A stretch of DNA of 64,000 bases from JASGCL01 sp965203915 (GCA_965203915.1 OZ241918.1:1178001-1242000); one strand, 5' to 3'. Positions 1-9,379 are shown, numbered from the stretch's first letter. Numbers and translations: made by a program. The notes: generated from the letters alone by a model not told the origin.

Positions 1-1
1 T

Positions 2-937
2 TCGCTTATTATCTTGGCCATGATGATGGTTTTAAATAGCGGGGTTAGCCAAGGCGCGCGCTTGAACAGTGGCATTGTCGTTATTAAAATTGTCGCCATT
101 TTGCTGTTTATTGTTGTGGCTTTATTCCATGTTGATACCGCCAATTGGTCGCCCTTCATGCCCTATGGTTGGTTTGGTTATGATGACAAAGGATTGCCCA
201 TTGGCATTCTTGCGGGGGCATCGATTGTCTTTTTCTCTTACATTGGGTTTGACGCGGTTTCGACCGCCGCGGCGGAGGCTAAAAACCCGCAACGCGACCT
301 ACCCATTGGTATTTTGGTATCGCTAGCCATTTGCACAACATTATATATTATCGTTACTTTGCTCTTAACTGGGGTGGTGTCTTATAAAGAATTGGGGGTA
401 TCCGCCCCCGTGGCCTTGGCTTTACAAAAAATTGGTTTGCCCTGGGCGGTGTCGGTCATTTCGGTCGGCGCCTTGGCGGGCATCACCAGCGTGATATTGG
501 TTATGTATTATGGCGCAACCCGCTTGATATACGCCATTTCGCGCGATGGTTTGTTACCCGTTCCATTGAGCGTGGTTAATCCCAAAACCCAGACTCCGCA
601 ACGCATTATCACCGCTATCGGTATTATTACCGCGCTTATTGCTGGCTTCTTCTCGCTTCGCGAATTGGCGGAGCTTATCAATATCGGCACCTTGGCGGCT
701 TTTGCCTTCGTTTGTTTAAGCGTTGTTTTATTAAAAAAGACCCAGCCTAAGTTGGTGCGACCATTCAAAAATCCTTTGGGGACGCCTGGCTCTTTGCTTG
801 GTGCGGCAGCTTCCTTTGGCCTCATGCTTACATTACCCGCCCTAACCTGGTATCGCCTTGGTATTTGGTTGTTAATCGGTTTGGTTATTTACTTTTGCTA
901 TGGTCGCTACAACAGCCTCCTGGCTAAGAAAAAATAA
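2..937 (+). CDS. APC-superfamily amino-acid permease, 5' truncated
   Basis: C-terminal part of a cytoplasmic-membrane amino-acid permease of the APC (CAT-like) group; the 5' part lies outside the window and the frame is open back to base 2. Counted from the first visible Met at base 14, residues 73-97 hold the family's conserved TM6 segment, FFSYIGFDAVST followed by E-A-K-N-P-Q-R-D-L-P. About eight further hydrophobic helices follow, ending with a short basic tail (LLAKKK). The family imports amino acids with protons; the substrate cannot be read from the sequence. It converges on ftsH with about 125 bases between them and no obvious terminator. Confidence 0.88.
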   Translation, partial: SLIILAMMMVLNSGVSQGARLNSGIVVIKIVAILLFIVVALFHVDTANWSPFMPYGWFGYDDKGLPIGILAGASIVFFSYIGFDAVSTAAAEAKNPQRDLPIGILVSLAICTTLYIIVTLLLTGVVSYKELGVSAPVALALQKIGLPWAVSVISVGALAGITSVILVMYYGATRLIYAISRDGLLPVPLSVVNPKTQTPQRIITAIGIITALIAGFFSLRELAELINIGTLAAFAFVCLSVVLLKKTQPKLVRPFKNPLGTPGSLLGAAASFGLMLTLPALTWYRLGIWLLIGLVIYFCYGRYNSLLAKKK

Positions 938-1062
938 TCACCACGTCATAAGTATTGGGTAGCAGATAACCATTTGCGGGCCCTTGCCGTAGTATCATTA
1001 CCATGTATTTGCGGGGGGGAGTATATCGAACAGCCTTCGGGCCGCCCAACCACAACGTCATA

Positions 1063-2964
1063 TTACGCGGCTGGTTTGGCTTTGGGGTTAAGGAAGTTAA
1101 AAGAACTGGAGCCCTTGGCGCGCCATTTTTTTTGCTTATCATCGCGACCAACTATCTGCTTACCCTTTAACAATTCATCCACTTCCTTGCGGTCCAATGT
1201 TTCATGTTGCAACAACCCTTGAGCAATAATTTCTAGCTGGTTGGCAAATTTGCCTAATATATTGCGCGCCATTTGCTCGCCACCCTCCACCAATTTGCGC
1301 ACCTCTTCGTCTATCAATTTGGCGGTCGCATCGGACATCATTTTCTTTTGGGTTACCGAATGGCCAAGGAAAACCTCTTCCTCGTTATCCGAATAACGCA
1401 ATGGCCCCAATTTATCGCTAAAACCAAATTCGGTTACCATGCGCCGCGCCAATTTGGTGGCCTGCATAATATCGTTCGATGCCCCCGTGGTGATATTGTC
1501 TTTGCCAAACACCATCTCTTCCGCTACGCGCCCACCAAATAAACTGGCCAATTGGGCTTTTAATTGGGTAAAACTCATCGATAACCTATCGCGTTCGGGC
1601 AGGGCGAAGGTTACACCCAGCGCACGGCCACGCGGGATAATGGTTACCTTATGCAATGGTTCGTGGCCCTTAACATGCAACATCACCACGGCATGGCCTG
1701 CCTCGTGATAGGCGGTTAATTTTTTCTCATCCTCGCTCATCACCATCGAACGGCGTTCCGCCCCTATCATGACCTTATCCTTGGCGGCTTCTAATTCCTG
1801 CATCGTGATGAATTTGCGGTTGCGTTTGACGGCGAGCAAGGCCGCCTCGTTCACCAAATTGGCAAGGTCAGCCCCTGAGAATCCTGGCGTGCCACGGGCA
1901 ATGACTTCTGGTTTGACATCGGTTGCCAATTTTACCTTTTTCAAATGAACCTGCAATATCGCCGTGCGCCCCTTGATGTCGGGGTTTGGCACCACAACTT
2001 GGCGGTCAAAACGCCCGGGCCGCAACAAAGCGGGGTCCAGCACGTCAGGGCGGTTGGTTGCCGCAATAATAATAACATTTTCGTTGGAGCTAAAGCCATC
2101 CATCTCAACCAAAATTTGATTTAATGTTTGTTCGCGTTCGTCGTTGCCGCCACCCAAGCCCGCGCCACGGTGCCGCCCGACGGCATCTATCTCATCGATA
2201 AAAACAATACAAGGGCTGGCTTTTTTTGCCTGCTCGAACATATCGCGCACGCGGCTTGCCCCGACGCCAACAAACATTTCCACAAAATCGGAACCAGATA
2301 TCGAAAAAAATGGCACCGATGCCTCCCCCGCGACCGCACGGGCGATAAGGGTTTTCCCCGTGCCTGGTGGCCCCACCAACAGTACGCCACGCGGTATTTT
2401 TCCGCCCAGGCTTTGAAATTTCTTGGGGCTTTTTAAAAAATCAACTATCTCTTTTAATTCTTCCTTGGCTTCTTCCACCCCTGCTACATCGGCGAAGGTC
2501 ACCTTCCCCGCCGCGGGTGTCAACAATTTGGCGCGCGATTTACCAAAACCAAAGGCTCCACCGCCGCGCCCGCCGCCTTGCATCTGGCGCATGAAAAATA
2601 TCCAAATGCCGATAAACAATAACATCGGGAACCATTGGATAAGGATGGTTGCCAGCATAGAACGCTCGCCTGGATCTTCAACCTTGATGCTTACTTTTTT
2701 CTCAGTCAGGATGCTGATAAGGGTGGGGTCGTTGGGGGTGGTTGTTTTAAAATCCTCGCCCGATGAATATTTCCCACGGATTTTGTTTTGATTAATACTG
2801 ACCGAGGCTATGTTGCCGTCTTTGACCTGCTTCAAGAATTCAGAATAATCAATGGTGACAGGGCGCACCGCCGTGCCTGGCGGGACATTAATGGTGTTAT
2901 AAGCAAACATAAGGGTCGCAAAGACGACCAGCGCAATAAAAAAATTTCTCCAGGATTTGAACAT
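1063..2964 (-). CDS. ftsH: ATP-dependent zinc metalloprotease FtsH
   Basis: Membrane-anchored AAA+ protease that degrades misfolded membrane proteins and selected cytoplasmic regulators. The 633 residues are normal for the family. Visible in order: TM1 near residues 8-24, a periplasmic domain, TM2 near 104-124, a Gly-rich linker, Walker A GPPGTGKT at 198-205, Walker B CIVFIDEID at 252-260, the arginine-finger region RPGRFDRQ near 315-322, the zinc motif HEAGH at 420-424, and a likely third zinc ligand, Asp497, in SNDIMQ. In many alphaproteobacteria tilS lies directly upstream; here only a possible remnant is left (3077-3240). An RpoH-like promoter precedes it at 2980-3008. Confidence 0.98.
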   Translation of the reverse strand: MFKSWRNFFIALVVFATLMFAYNTINVPPGTAVRPVTIDYSEFLKQVKDGNIASVSINQNKIRGKYSSGEDFKTTTPNDPTLISILTEKKVSIKVEDPGERSMLATILIQWFPMLLFIGIWIFFMRQMQGGGRGGGAFGFGKSRAKLLTPAAGKVTFADVAGVEEAKEELKEIVDFLKSPKKFQSLGGKIPRGVLLVGPPGTGKTLIARAVAGEASVPFFSISGSDFVEMFVGVGASRVRDMFEQAKKASPCIVFIDEIDAVGRHRGAGLGGGNDEREQTLNQILVEMDGFSSNENVIIIAATNRPDVLDPALLRPGRFDRQVVVPNPDIKGRTAILQVHLKKVKLATDVKPEVIARGTPGFSGADLANLVNEAALLAVKRNRKFITMQELEAAKDKVMIGAERRSMVMSEDEKKLTAYHEAGHAVVMLHVKGHEPLHKVTIIPRGRALGVTFALPERDRLSMSFTQLKAQLASLFGGRVAEEMVFGKDNITTGASNDIMQATKLARRMVTEFGFSDKLGPLRYSDNEEEVFLGHSVTQKKMMSDATAKLIDEEVRKLVEGGEQMARNILGKFANQLEIIAQGLLQHETLDRKEVDELLKGKQIVGRDDKQKKWRAKGSSSFNFLNPKAKPAA

Positions 2965-2979
2965 AGCAACTTTTCTACA

Positions 2980-3008
2980 ATATAATTCATTTAACAGAGA
3001 AAATCAAG
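2980..3008 (-). promoter_or_regulatory. Candidate heat-shock (RpoH) promoter of ftsH
   Basis: Read on the minus strand: CTTG (3008-3005), an 18-base spacer, then ATTATAT (2986-2980). The alphaproteobacterial RpoH pattern is CTTG-N17/18-CYTATNT, so only the first base of the -10 box differs. It ends 15 bases before the ftsH start codon, giving a very short leader. ftsH belongs to the heat-shock regulon in many bacteria. The same pattern, without a mismatch, lies before dnaK in this window. Confidence 0.6.
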
Positions 3009-3076
3009 GGTAGGTTGGGGCATCCCATCAAAAGAGCGATAAATGCAAATATTAATAAAAAATAAATTCTTACTCG

Positions 3077-3240
3077 CTACAAGCCAAGTTTTTCTTTATC
3101 TTTAAGCATGTAAGGGATGACAACAAAGTCATTATCGGCCGAGGGAACGATAAACCATGGCAAACCCCCTTGCCTGTTCGCCACGCCTACATAGTTGAAA
3201 TACAAGTGTAATTGCTCGCTTGCCTTTTGCAAAAAACAAG
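3077..3240 (-). pseudogene. Possible 3' remnant of a gene, perhaps tilS
   Basis: A minus-strand open stretch of about 53 codons ends in TAG at 3077-3079. It has an in-frame stop immediately upstream (near 3241) and no convincing start codon. The translation reads like a real protein C-terminus, with segments such as LYFNYVGVANRQGG, LPWFIVPSADNDF and VVIPYML. It lies directly upstream of ftsH on the same strand, where tilS commonly sits in alphaproteobacteria, and its upstream end abuts the divergent DedA-like gene. I do not firmly recognise the family; the tilS suggestion rests on position and a loose resemblance to TilS C-termini. It may be chance coding. Confidence 0.3.
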
Positions 3241-3254
3241 GTTAAAGCCGAGTC

Positions 3255-3866
3255 ATGTTACGTGATTTGTATAATAAAGTTCTAGGCTGGAGCAAACACA
3301 AAAAAGCCGTGCCGATATTATGGATAACATCGGTTATTGATTCAATATTTTTTCCTATCCCGCCATTGGTTATGTTGCTGCCGATGATGCTGGCGCAACC
3401 CAAAAAATCTTTCCATTTTGCTTTTGCCACCACGGTGGGTTCTATCATTGGCGGGCTTATAGCCTATTGTTTGGGGTATTTTTTTTCAGCCGCGTTGCAA
3501 CCCATTGTTACCAACCTGTTAGGGGGCGACCAAAAATTTCTCTGCCTGCAAACCATTTATAACCAATACGGATTCATTGCCGTGTTGATTTGGGGTTTCC
3601 TCCCCGTGCCTTATAAAGTTATTACGTGGGCTTCTGGCTTTTTTCACTTGCCCTTGTGGATATTTATAACGGCGTCATTGCTGGGGCGGACGGTACGTTA
3701 TGGCGGGATAGCGCTTGTTTTCTATCTTTTGGGTCCTGCGGCAAAAAAATACATCGACAAACATTTTAACACGGTGGCGATTATCGGCGCGGGGCTTGTG
3801 ATTGTTTTGGGTTTCTTGTATTTTAGAGGGGGCTCTCACTCTCTTTTACCCGCCATCTGCTCATAA
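3255..3866 (+). CDS. DedA/YqaA-type (SNARE-associated) membrane protein
   Basis: A 203-residue polytopic membrane protein of the DedA/VTT superfamily, closest by eye to the small YqaA-type branch. Supporting segments are SIFFPIPPLVMLLP (residues about 30-43), the Gly-rich helix GSIIGGLIAYCLGYFF, and the re-entrant-loop segment WGFLPVPYKVITWASG, with Arg/Gly residues in the next helix (LLGRTVRYGG). Family members are linked to membrane homeostasis and lipid-carrier flipping; the role here is unknown. It begins a plus-strand run with dsbB (17 bases downstream), coq7 and guaA. Confidence 0.85.
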   Translation: MLRDLYNKVLGWSKHKKAVPILWITSVIDSIFFPIPPLVMLLPMMLAQPKKSFHFAFATTVGSIIGGLIAYCLGYFFSAALQPIVTNLLGGDQKFLCLQTIYNQYGFIAVLIWGFLPVPYKVITWASGFFHLPLWIFITASLLGRTVRYGGIALVFYLLGPAAKKYIDKHFNTVAIIGAGLVIVLGFLYFRGGSHSLLPAICS

Positions 3867-3883
3867 ATTATCCCAACCAAAAC

Positions 3884-4393
3884 ATGTTCTTTCGAAACAA
3901 ATCACTTTATTTATTTTATGTCATAACGGGATTAAGCGTCCTTACCATTGTTTGGGTGTTGCAATATGGGTTTGGCTTCCTACCCTGCCCTTTGTGTTAC
4001 TATCAACGTTATCCATGGTGGCTGTTGGTAATGCTGGGTTTGTTTGGTTGGCTGTTAAGTAGTTTTTATCAAGAAAAAGATAACGAGCGAGATAACTATC
4101 GCGGATTTTTATTAATCCTGGGTATGGCTGTTATGATATTTTCGGCAACGCTGGCCGCTTACCATGCGGGCATCGAATGGAAGTTTTGGGCGGGGCCTAG
4201 CACTTGCTCGGCCATCAACATGACCGACCCCACCGCCCAAGGTATTGATGATTTTTTTAATGCCGCGAAGGTGGTGCGTTGCGACCAAGCCGCCCTGGTG
4301 GTGGCGGGGCTTTCGCTTTCGGGGTGGAATTTTGTTATAAGTTTTTTTATGTTGGCCTATCTTTCTTTTTTATTATTTGCTAAAAAACGTTGA
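3884..4393 (+). CDS. dsbB: Disulfide bond formation protein DsbB
   Basis: Inner-membrane quinone reductase that reoxidises DsbA. The 169 residues hold four hydrophobic helices. The first periplasmic Cys pair is Cys35 and Cys38 in PCPLCYYQRYPWW. The second is Cys108 (GPSTCSA) and Cys133 (VRCDQA), at spacing close to that of the E. coli protein. Its TGA shares a base with the likely coq7 start, so translational coupling is probable. No dsbA is in the window. Confidence 0.95.
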   Translation: MFFRNKSLYLFYVITGLSVLTIVWVLQYGFGFLPCPLCYYQRYPWWLLVMLGLFGWLLSSFYQEKDNERDNYRGFLLILGMAVMIFSATLAAYHAGIEWKFWAGPSTCSAINMTDPTAQGIDDFFNAAKVVRCDQAALVVAGLSLSGWNFVISFFMLAYLSFLLFAKKR

Positions 4394-4962
4394 TGACCAA
4401 TCAACAGATCCCTTTTTATCTTCCTGGCGACCGCAAGCATAAAAACGACATGGCACCGCTTTATCGCGTTGACCAATCGGGCGAATTGGGTGCGGTGCAG
4501 ATATACAGCGGGCAACTACGCGGTGTAAAAAACCCTACGCCCGAGATGAAAAAAATTCTGAGCGAAATGAAAGAACATGAAGAAGAACATTTTGCCGAAT
4601 TTAATAATCTTATCAGCACCCATAAAACGCGCCCTAGCCTGTTTTACCCCATATGGCGCAGGCTTGGCTTTACCATTGGCTACCTGACCGCGCGTTCTGG
4701 CATCCCATCGGCCATGAGCCTAACCGTCGCGGTCGAAGATGAAATTAACGAACATTATTTGGAACAATTGGCGACGTTGGATACCACCCAACCCGAAACC
4801 AAATTATTGGCAGACAAAATTGAAAAATTTCGGCAAGACGAATTGTTGCATCGCGATACAGCATTGGAACAGGGGGCGCAAGACATGAAGTTTTATAAAA
4901 CTTTTTATCCCTTGGTCAGACGCTTTTCGCGGCTTGCTATCACCATTGCCAAGCGAATATAA
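4393..4962 (+). CDS. coq7: 3-demethoxyubiquinol 3-hydroxylase (COQ7)
   Basis: Di-iron monooxygenase for the last hydroxylation of ubiquinone synthesis, acting on the inner face of the membrane. The ferritin-like helices carry Glu/His ligands in RVDQSGELGAVQIYSGQ, EHEEEHFAEF, VAVEDEINEHYLEQL and FRQDELLHRD. I chose the ATG at 4393, which overlaps the dsbB stop as TGATG; an in-frame TTG sits one codon earlier. At about 189 residues it has the compact size of bacterial COQ7. Its presence implies ubiquinone-based aerobic respiration. Confidence 0.96.
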   Translation: MTNQQIPFYLPGDRKHKNDMAPLYRVDQSGELGAVQIYSGQLRGVKNPTPEMKKILSEMKEHEEEHFAEFNNLISTHKTRPSLFYPIWRRLGFTIGYLTARSGIPSAMSLTVAVEDEINEHYLEQLATLDTTQPETKLLADKIEKFRQDELLHRDTALEQGAQDMKFYKTFYPLVRRFSRLAITIAKRI

Positions 4963-4972
4963 AAAAACATAG

Positions 4973-6556
4973 ATGGAAAAGATTCTTATTGCTGATTTTG
5001 GTTCGCAGGTAACCCAGCTCATCGCCCGCCGCCTTCGGTCGCACCACTTCCTAGCCGATATCGTGCCTTACAACAAACTTGGCGATTTTTTTTATCAAGA
5101 TAAAAAAAATATAAAGGGGATTATTTTATCGGGTGGCCCAGCCTCGGTTTTGGAAAACAACGCTCCAACCATTGATAAAACTTTGTTGGATGACATCCTC
5201 TCTATCAACATCCCTATTTTGGGAATATGTTATGGTCAACAATTGTTGGCGTTGCTGTTGGGGGGTGAGGTTATCAAAGGTGCCACCCGCGAATTTGGTT
5301 TGGCGGATTTAAAAAAAATGATGGAGCACCCATTGTTGGAGAATTATCCCGCCACCAAAATTTGGATGAGCCACGGCGACCATGTGGAAAAATTGCCAGC
5401 CAACTTTATAACCATCGCCACCAGCCGCGGCGCGCCCCACGCCATCATGGGGCACGAAAAAAAACATATCTATGGTTTGCAATTTCATCCTGAGGTCAGC
5501 CACACCGAGCAAGGGGATATTATTTTAAAAAACTTTGCCAGCAATATATGCGGCATGCAGCCCGATTGGCAAATGGCGGATATGATACCCGCCATGACGG
5601 AGGAAATAAAAAACAAAGTCGGCGACAGCAAAATTATTGCCGGGTTATCGGGCGGCGTTGATAGTTCGGTGGCAGCAATTTTAACCGCCCAGGCCCTGCA
5701 ACATAATCCCGAACAACAATTAACCTGCCTGTTGGTGGACCATGGGCTGCTGCGCCATAACGAAGCGGCCGAAGTTGAAGCCGCCTTTGCCGATTACCCC
5801 CATTTGGATTTTCGCCTGATAAAAGCCGAAGATAAATTCTTAACCGCCTTAAAGGGCGTGACCGACCCCGAACAAAAAAGAAAAATCATCGGCGGTTTGT
5901 TTATCGATGTTTTTGAATCAGAAGCGACAAAGATCATTGCCCAAACTGGTCAAAAAACAACCAAAAAATTTTTATTGCAGGGCACGCTTTACCCCGATGT
6001 TATCGAAAGCGTTTCGGTATCGGGCGCGCCATCGGCCACCATCAAGTCGCATCACAATGTTGGCGGCCTGCCCGAAAAAATGAATTTCGAATTATTGGAA
6101 CCGCTTAAAATGCTTTTTAAAGATGAAGTGAGGGAATTGGGTCGCGCCCTGGGGCTGCCCCATTCTTTTGTCGCCCGCCATCCCTTCCCCGGGCCTGGCC
6201 TTGCCATTCGGATTATTGGCGAGGTTACCAAACCCGCTTGCGATATTTTGCGATTGGCCGACAAGATTTATTTGGAAGAAATAAAAAACTTTAATCTTTA
6301 CGATAAAATATGGCAAGCCTTTGCCGTGCTGTTGCCGATCCATACCGTTGGCGTCATGGGCGATGGCCGAACTTACGACAAGGTCTTGGCCTTACGCGCC
6401 GTAACATCACAAGACGGCATGACGGCCGATAGTTTTTATTTCCCTGAGGAATTTATTAGAAAAACCACCACGCGTTTGGTCAATGAAGTGCAAGGCATAA
6501 GCCGAGTCGTGCTTGACCTAACCAGCAAACCACCCGCCACCATCGAGTGGGAATAG
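4973..6556 (+). CDS. guaA: GMP synthase (glutamine-hydrolysing)
   Basis: Converts XMP to GMP using glutamine and ATP. The 527 residues show the class I amidotransferase domain first (nucleophile Cys in ILGICYGQQLL, His and Glu in GLQFHPEVSHT), then the ATP-pyrophosphatase domain with its PP-loop (GLSGGVDSSVAA) and the dimerisation domain ending in the typical KPPATIEWE. Length and architecture match the family. It lies 10 bases after coq7 and ends the plus-strand run. guaB is not in the window. Confidence 0.98.
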   Translation: MEKILIADFGSQVTQLIARRLRSHHFLADIVPYNKLGDFFYQDKKNIKGIILSGGPASVLENNAPTIDKTLLDDILSINIPILGICYGQQLLALLLGGEVIKGATREFGLADLKKMMEHPLLENYPATKIWMSHGDHVEKLPANFITIATSRGAPHAIMGHEKKHIYGLQFHPEVSHTEQGDIILKNFASNICGMQPDWQMADMIPAMTEEIKNKVGDSKIIAGLSGGVDSSVAAILTAQALQHNPEQQLTCLLVDHGLLRHNEAAEVEAAFADYPHLDFRLIKAEDKFLTALKGVTDPEQKRKIIGGLFIDVFESEATKIIAQTGQKTTKKFLLQGTLYPDVIESVSVSGAPSATIKSHHNVGGLPEKMNFELLEPLKMLFKDEVRELGRALGLPHSFVARHPFPGPGLAIRIIGEVTKPACDILRLADKIYLEEIKNFNLYDKIWQAFAVLLPIHTVGVMGDGRTYDKVLALRAVTSQDGMTADSFYFPEEFIRKTTTRLVNEVQGISRVVLDLTSKPPATIEWE

Positions 6557-6595
6557 GCATTCATAGAGCGATAATTTTGGTGATAAATTGTTTGG

Positions 6596-7240
6596 CTAGA
6601 AATCTAAGCCAGGCGGCAAGGGCGAGCCCACATCGCCAGATTTGATACGATTGAGCTCGCTGTCGTTAAGCTGAATGGCCAAGGTAATACGGAAATCTTG
6701 GGGCTGGTTGTCAGCATCGAGCAGGGTTATAATCTGGTTGTTCCATGAAAAATATTTCTCACGCCCCATCATTTTTTCGCCCGCCTTATCGTCACTATTA
6801 CTTGCAACCTTATTTCCTTCGTCATTATCTACAATAACAATTTTTTGTGTTTTTTTGCTAATGACTTTTGATTTTTTATCGAACAGGGTGATAATAACAT
6901 TCAAGGAATCATTCTTGCTGATTTTTGGTCCGAAGACCACCTTAACCTTAGCAGGCAAACTAACCGTTAGCTGGCGACCACTTCTTTCGACATTACAACT
7001 TCCTTCGCCATGGGCCAAGAAGGCTTGGAACCTTAATTGCGATGGGTCATCGGTATTCCCCTTAAAACGATAAACTTTTTGAGCAATATTTAATACCGAA
7101 ACCTGGGGGCAAAAACCACCCGTGCTGGATGTTATGGCCGCGCCGCCGCAACCCGCCAACAAAATAACTGTCATCAGCAACCCCAAACACCCCGATAGTT
7201 TGCTTAGAGAAAAATTTTCGCGTTGCAGAATTTTTGACAT
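6596..7240 (-). CDS. Hypothetical lipoprotein
   Basis: A 214-residue protein with a type II signal peptide: basic start, hydrophobic stretch LLMTVILLAGC and a lipobox LAGC near residue 31, so it is probably lipid-anchored. The rest is polar, with Ser/Lys/Asp-rich parts and a possible beta-sandwich centre (KVVFGPKISKNDSLNVIITL). I do not recognise the family; alphaproteobacterial genomes carry similar short lipoproteins of unknown role. It stands alone on the minus strand between guaA and ispH, and its start faces the ispH start across about 85 bases. Confidence 0.75.
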   Translation of the reverse strand: MSKILQRENFSLSKLSGCLGLLMTVILLAGCGGAAITSSTGGFCPQVSVLNIAQKVYRFKGNTDDPSQLRFQAFLAHGEGSCNVERSGRQLTVSLPAKVKVVFGPKISKNDSLNVIITLFDKKSKVISKKTQKIVIVDNDEGNKVASNSDDKAGEKMMGREKYFSWNNQIITLLDADNQPQDFRITLAIQLNDSELNRIKSGDVGSPLPPGLDF

Positions 7241-7325
7241 TGTTTAATGATAGGCTTATATGAATCTAACTACTCTTTAACCAACTATTACAGCAATTTC
7301 AAGCCATTAAACCCCCCATTACGCC

Positions 7326-8324
7326 ATGTCCATGAACAAAAAAAAACCGATAGAGATATTGCTAGCCGAGCCACGCGGTTTTTGTGCAGGGGTGGAACGC
7401 GCCATTGAAATTGTCGAATTGGCGTTGCAACGTTATGGTGCGCCCGTTTATGTTCGCCACCAAATTGTTCATAATATATTTGTGGTTGATAGATTGCAAA
7501 AATTGGGGGCGGTGTTTGTGAAAGAATTAAGCGATATTCCCGACACCAAACAGCCTATTATTTTTTCGGCCCATGGTGTGCCAAAATCCGTCCCCGAAAT
7601 GGCGCGCTTCAGGAATTTATTTTATTTTGACGCCACTTGCCCGCTGGTGAGCAAGGTGCATCGCGAAACCATCCGCCATGTTTTGGAGGGGCGCATCGTG
7701 TTGCTTATCGGGCATAAGGGCCACCCCGAGGTGATTGGCACCATGGGGCAAGTGCCGCCAGGTAAGGTTGTGCTTATAGAAAACAAAAATGACATTCATG
7801 ACTTACCATTCGGCGATGATGTTCCCCTTGCCTACGCCACGCAAACCACTTTGTCGGTATCGGAAACGGTTGAGATGATAAAAGCCCTTAAGGAAAAATA
7901 CCCCCATATTATCGCCCCCAAAAAAGAAGATATTTGCTACGCCACCACCAACCGCCAACAAGCCGTGGCGCAAATGGCCAAAGCCGCGGATTATATTTTG
8001 GTGGTGGGTTCCAACAATTCATCCAATTCAAAACGATTATTAGAGGTTGGTTTGGAATCGGGCATTGCGCAGGGTCGATTAATCAATTCGGCAACCGATA
8101 TCGATTTTGATGAAATAGCCCGCGCCAGCAAAATTGCCCTGACCGCGGGGGCGTCGGCCCCCGAGGAATTGGTCATGGGGGTTATCAAAGCATTGGAGGA
8201 GCGGTTTGACGTCACCCTTACCCATTTTTCCATTGCCAAAGAAACCATTAATTTTAAATTGCCGCGCGAATTGATAAAACCAACCGAGCCAGCCCAAAAC
8301 CCCGAGCGTAATATGGCGGGCTAA
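7326..8324 (+). CDS. ispH: 4-hydroxy-3-methylbut-2-enyl diphosphate reductase
   Basis: Last enzyme of the MEP isoprenoid pathway, a [4Fe-4S] reductase giving IPP and DMAPP. All three cluster cysteines are visible: Cys20 in EPRGFCAGVERAI, one in DATCPLVSKVH and one in EDICYATTNRQ. The 332 residues are a normal length. Start codons two codons apart (7326 and 7332) are equally plausible. It heads the ispH-thrB-rnhA cluster, a familiar alphaproteobacterial order; ispE of the same pathway is at 29.1 kb. Confidence 0.98.
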   Translation: MSMNKKKPIEILLAEPRGFCAGVERAIEIVELALQRYGAPVYVRHQIVHNIFVVDRLQKLGAVFVKELSDIPDTKQPIIFSAHGVPKSVPEMARFRNLFYFDATCPLVSKVHRETIRHVLEGRIVLLIGHKGHPEVIGTMGQVPPGKVVLIENKNDIHDLPFGDDVPLAYATQTTLSVSETVEMIKALKEKYPHIIAPKKEDICYATTNRQQAVAQMAKAADYILVVGSNNSSNSKRLLEVGLESGIAQGRLINSATDIDFDEIARASKIALTAGASAPEELVMGVIKALEERFDVTLTHFSIAKETINFKLPRELIKPTEPAQNPERNMAG

Positions 8325-8371
8325 CAATTTTTTTATAAAACGCGCCCCGCAAAAATATTTGAAAAAATATC

Positions 8372-9379
8372 ATGGCTGTTTACACCCATCTTTCACAAAG
8401 CGATATTGCTGATTTTATTGCCCATTATGATATTGGCAAGTTGCAGACTGTGGAATCGATTATCAAGGGCGTTTCCAATTCCAATTATTTGCTTACCCTT
8501 ATCAAGGACGGCATTACGACAAAATATATTTTAACCCTGTTCGAGGCACGGACCGATGTTGACGACCTGCCTTTTTGCTTTGCCCTGACGGCGCATTTGG
8601 TCAAGAAAAATTTTCCATGCCCCCAGCCATTGACCGACAAACGCGGCAATATCATCAACCAATGCAAAAACAAAGCGGCGGTTATTATTTCATTTTTGTT
8701 GGGTTGTGAAAAAAGCACTTGGGATGAAAACGATTGTTTTGCCGCGGGGCAAAAATTGGCGACCATGCACCTTGCCAGCCAAGATTTTTTATTAAAGCGA
8801 CAAAACAAATTATCTTTGCCAGGGTGGGAAAATTTGTGGCAAGATTGCCAAACCAAACTTCGCCATCGCTCCCCCGCCCTTGACCGTGATATCAAGGAAT
8901 TAGAACAACATTTTACCGCGGTCAAAAAAATGTGGGCGGATATTCCCGCAACCTTGCCCGTCGGCGCTTGCCATGCCGATTTTTTTCCCGACAATGTTTT
9001 TTTTGAAAGCAACAACACATCCACCATCACGGGGGTTATTGATTTTTATTTTGCCTGCACCGATCGGTTGGCTTACGATTTGGCGATAACCCTGACGGCT
9101 TGGTGTTTTATTCACCCCAACGGCCTGTTGCAAAAATTGATGGCGGAGAAAATGTTGGCGGGTTATCAAACTTTACGGCCATTAACCGCCGATGAAAAAA
9201 AATATTTTATCCATCTGTTGGTGGGGGCGGCATGGCGTTTCACCCTGACTCGGTTTTATGACATGCACCACCACCAAGCCAACGACTTGGTCAAGCCAAA
9301 GGACCCAAGTTTTTATTGGGCGATGTTGCGTTGGTTGCTTGACCCCACCCACCATTCTATAATAAAGAACTTATTATGA
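8372..9379 (+). CDS. thrB: Homoserine kinase, APH-fold (ThrB type II)
   Basis: Phosphorylates homoserine in threonine synthesis. This is the aminoglycoside-phosphotransferase-fold type common in alphaproteobacteria rather than the GHMP type. The catalytic loop is GACHADFFPDNVFF (His-x-Asp-x4-Asn) and the metal-binding region is GVIDFYFACTDRLAYDL. The start MAVYTHLSQSDIADFI is typical of the family. The 335 residues match its usual length. Its stop overlaps the rnhA start by four bases (ATGA), so the two are translationally coupled. Confidence 0.95.
   Translation: MAVYTHLSQSDIADFIAHYDIGKLQTVESIIKGVSNSNYLLTLIKDGITTKYILTLFEARTDVDDLPFCFALTAHLVKKNFPCPQPLTDKRGNIINQCKNKAAVIISFLLGCEKSTWDENDCFAAGQKLATMHLASQDFLLKRQNKLSLPGWENLWQDCQTKLRHRSPALDRDIKELEQHFTAVKKMWADIPATLPVGACHADFFPDNVFFESNNTSTITGVIDFYFACTDRLAYDLAITLTAWCFIHPNGLLQKLMAEKMLAGYQTLRPLTADEKKYFIHLLVGAAWRFTLTRFYDMHHHQANDLVKPKDPSFYWAMLRWLLDPTHHSIIKNLL

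Noticed and set aside
2128..2791. Long plus-strand frames opposite ftsH
   Set aside because: They mirror the coding strand of an unmistakable ftsH and have no recognisable products.
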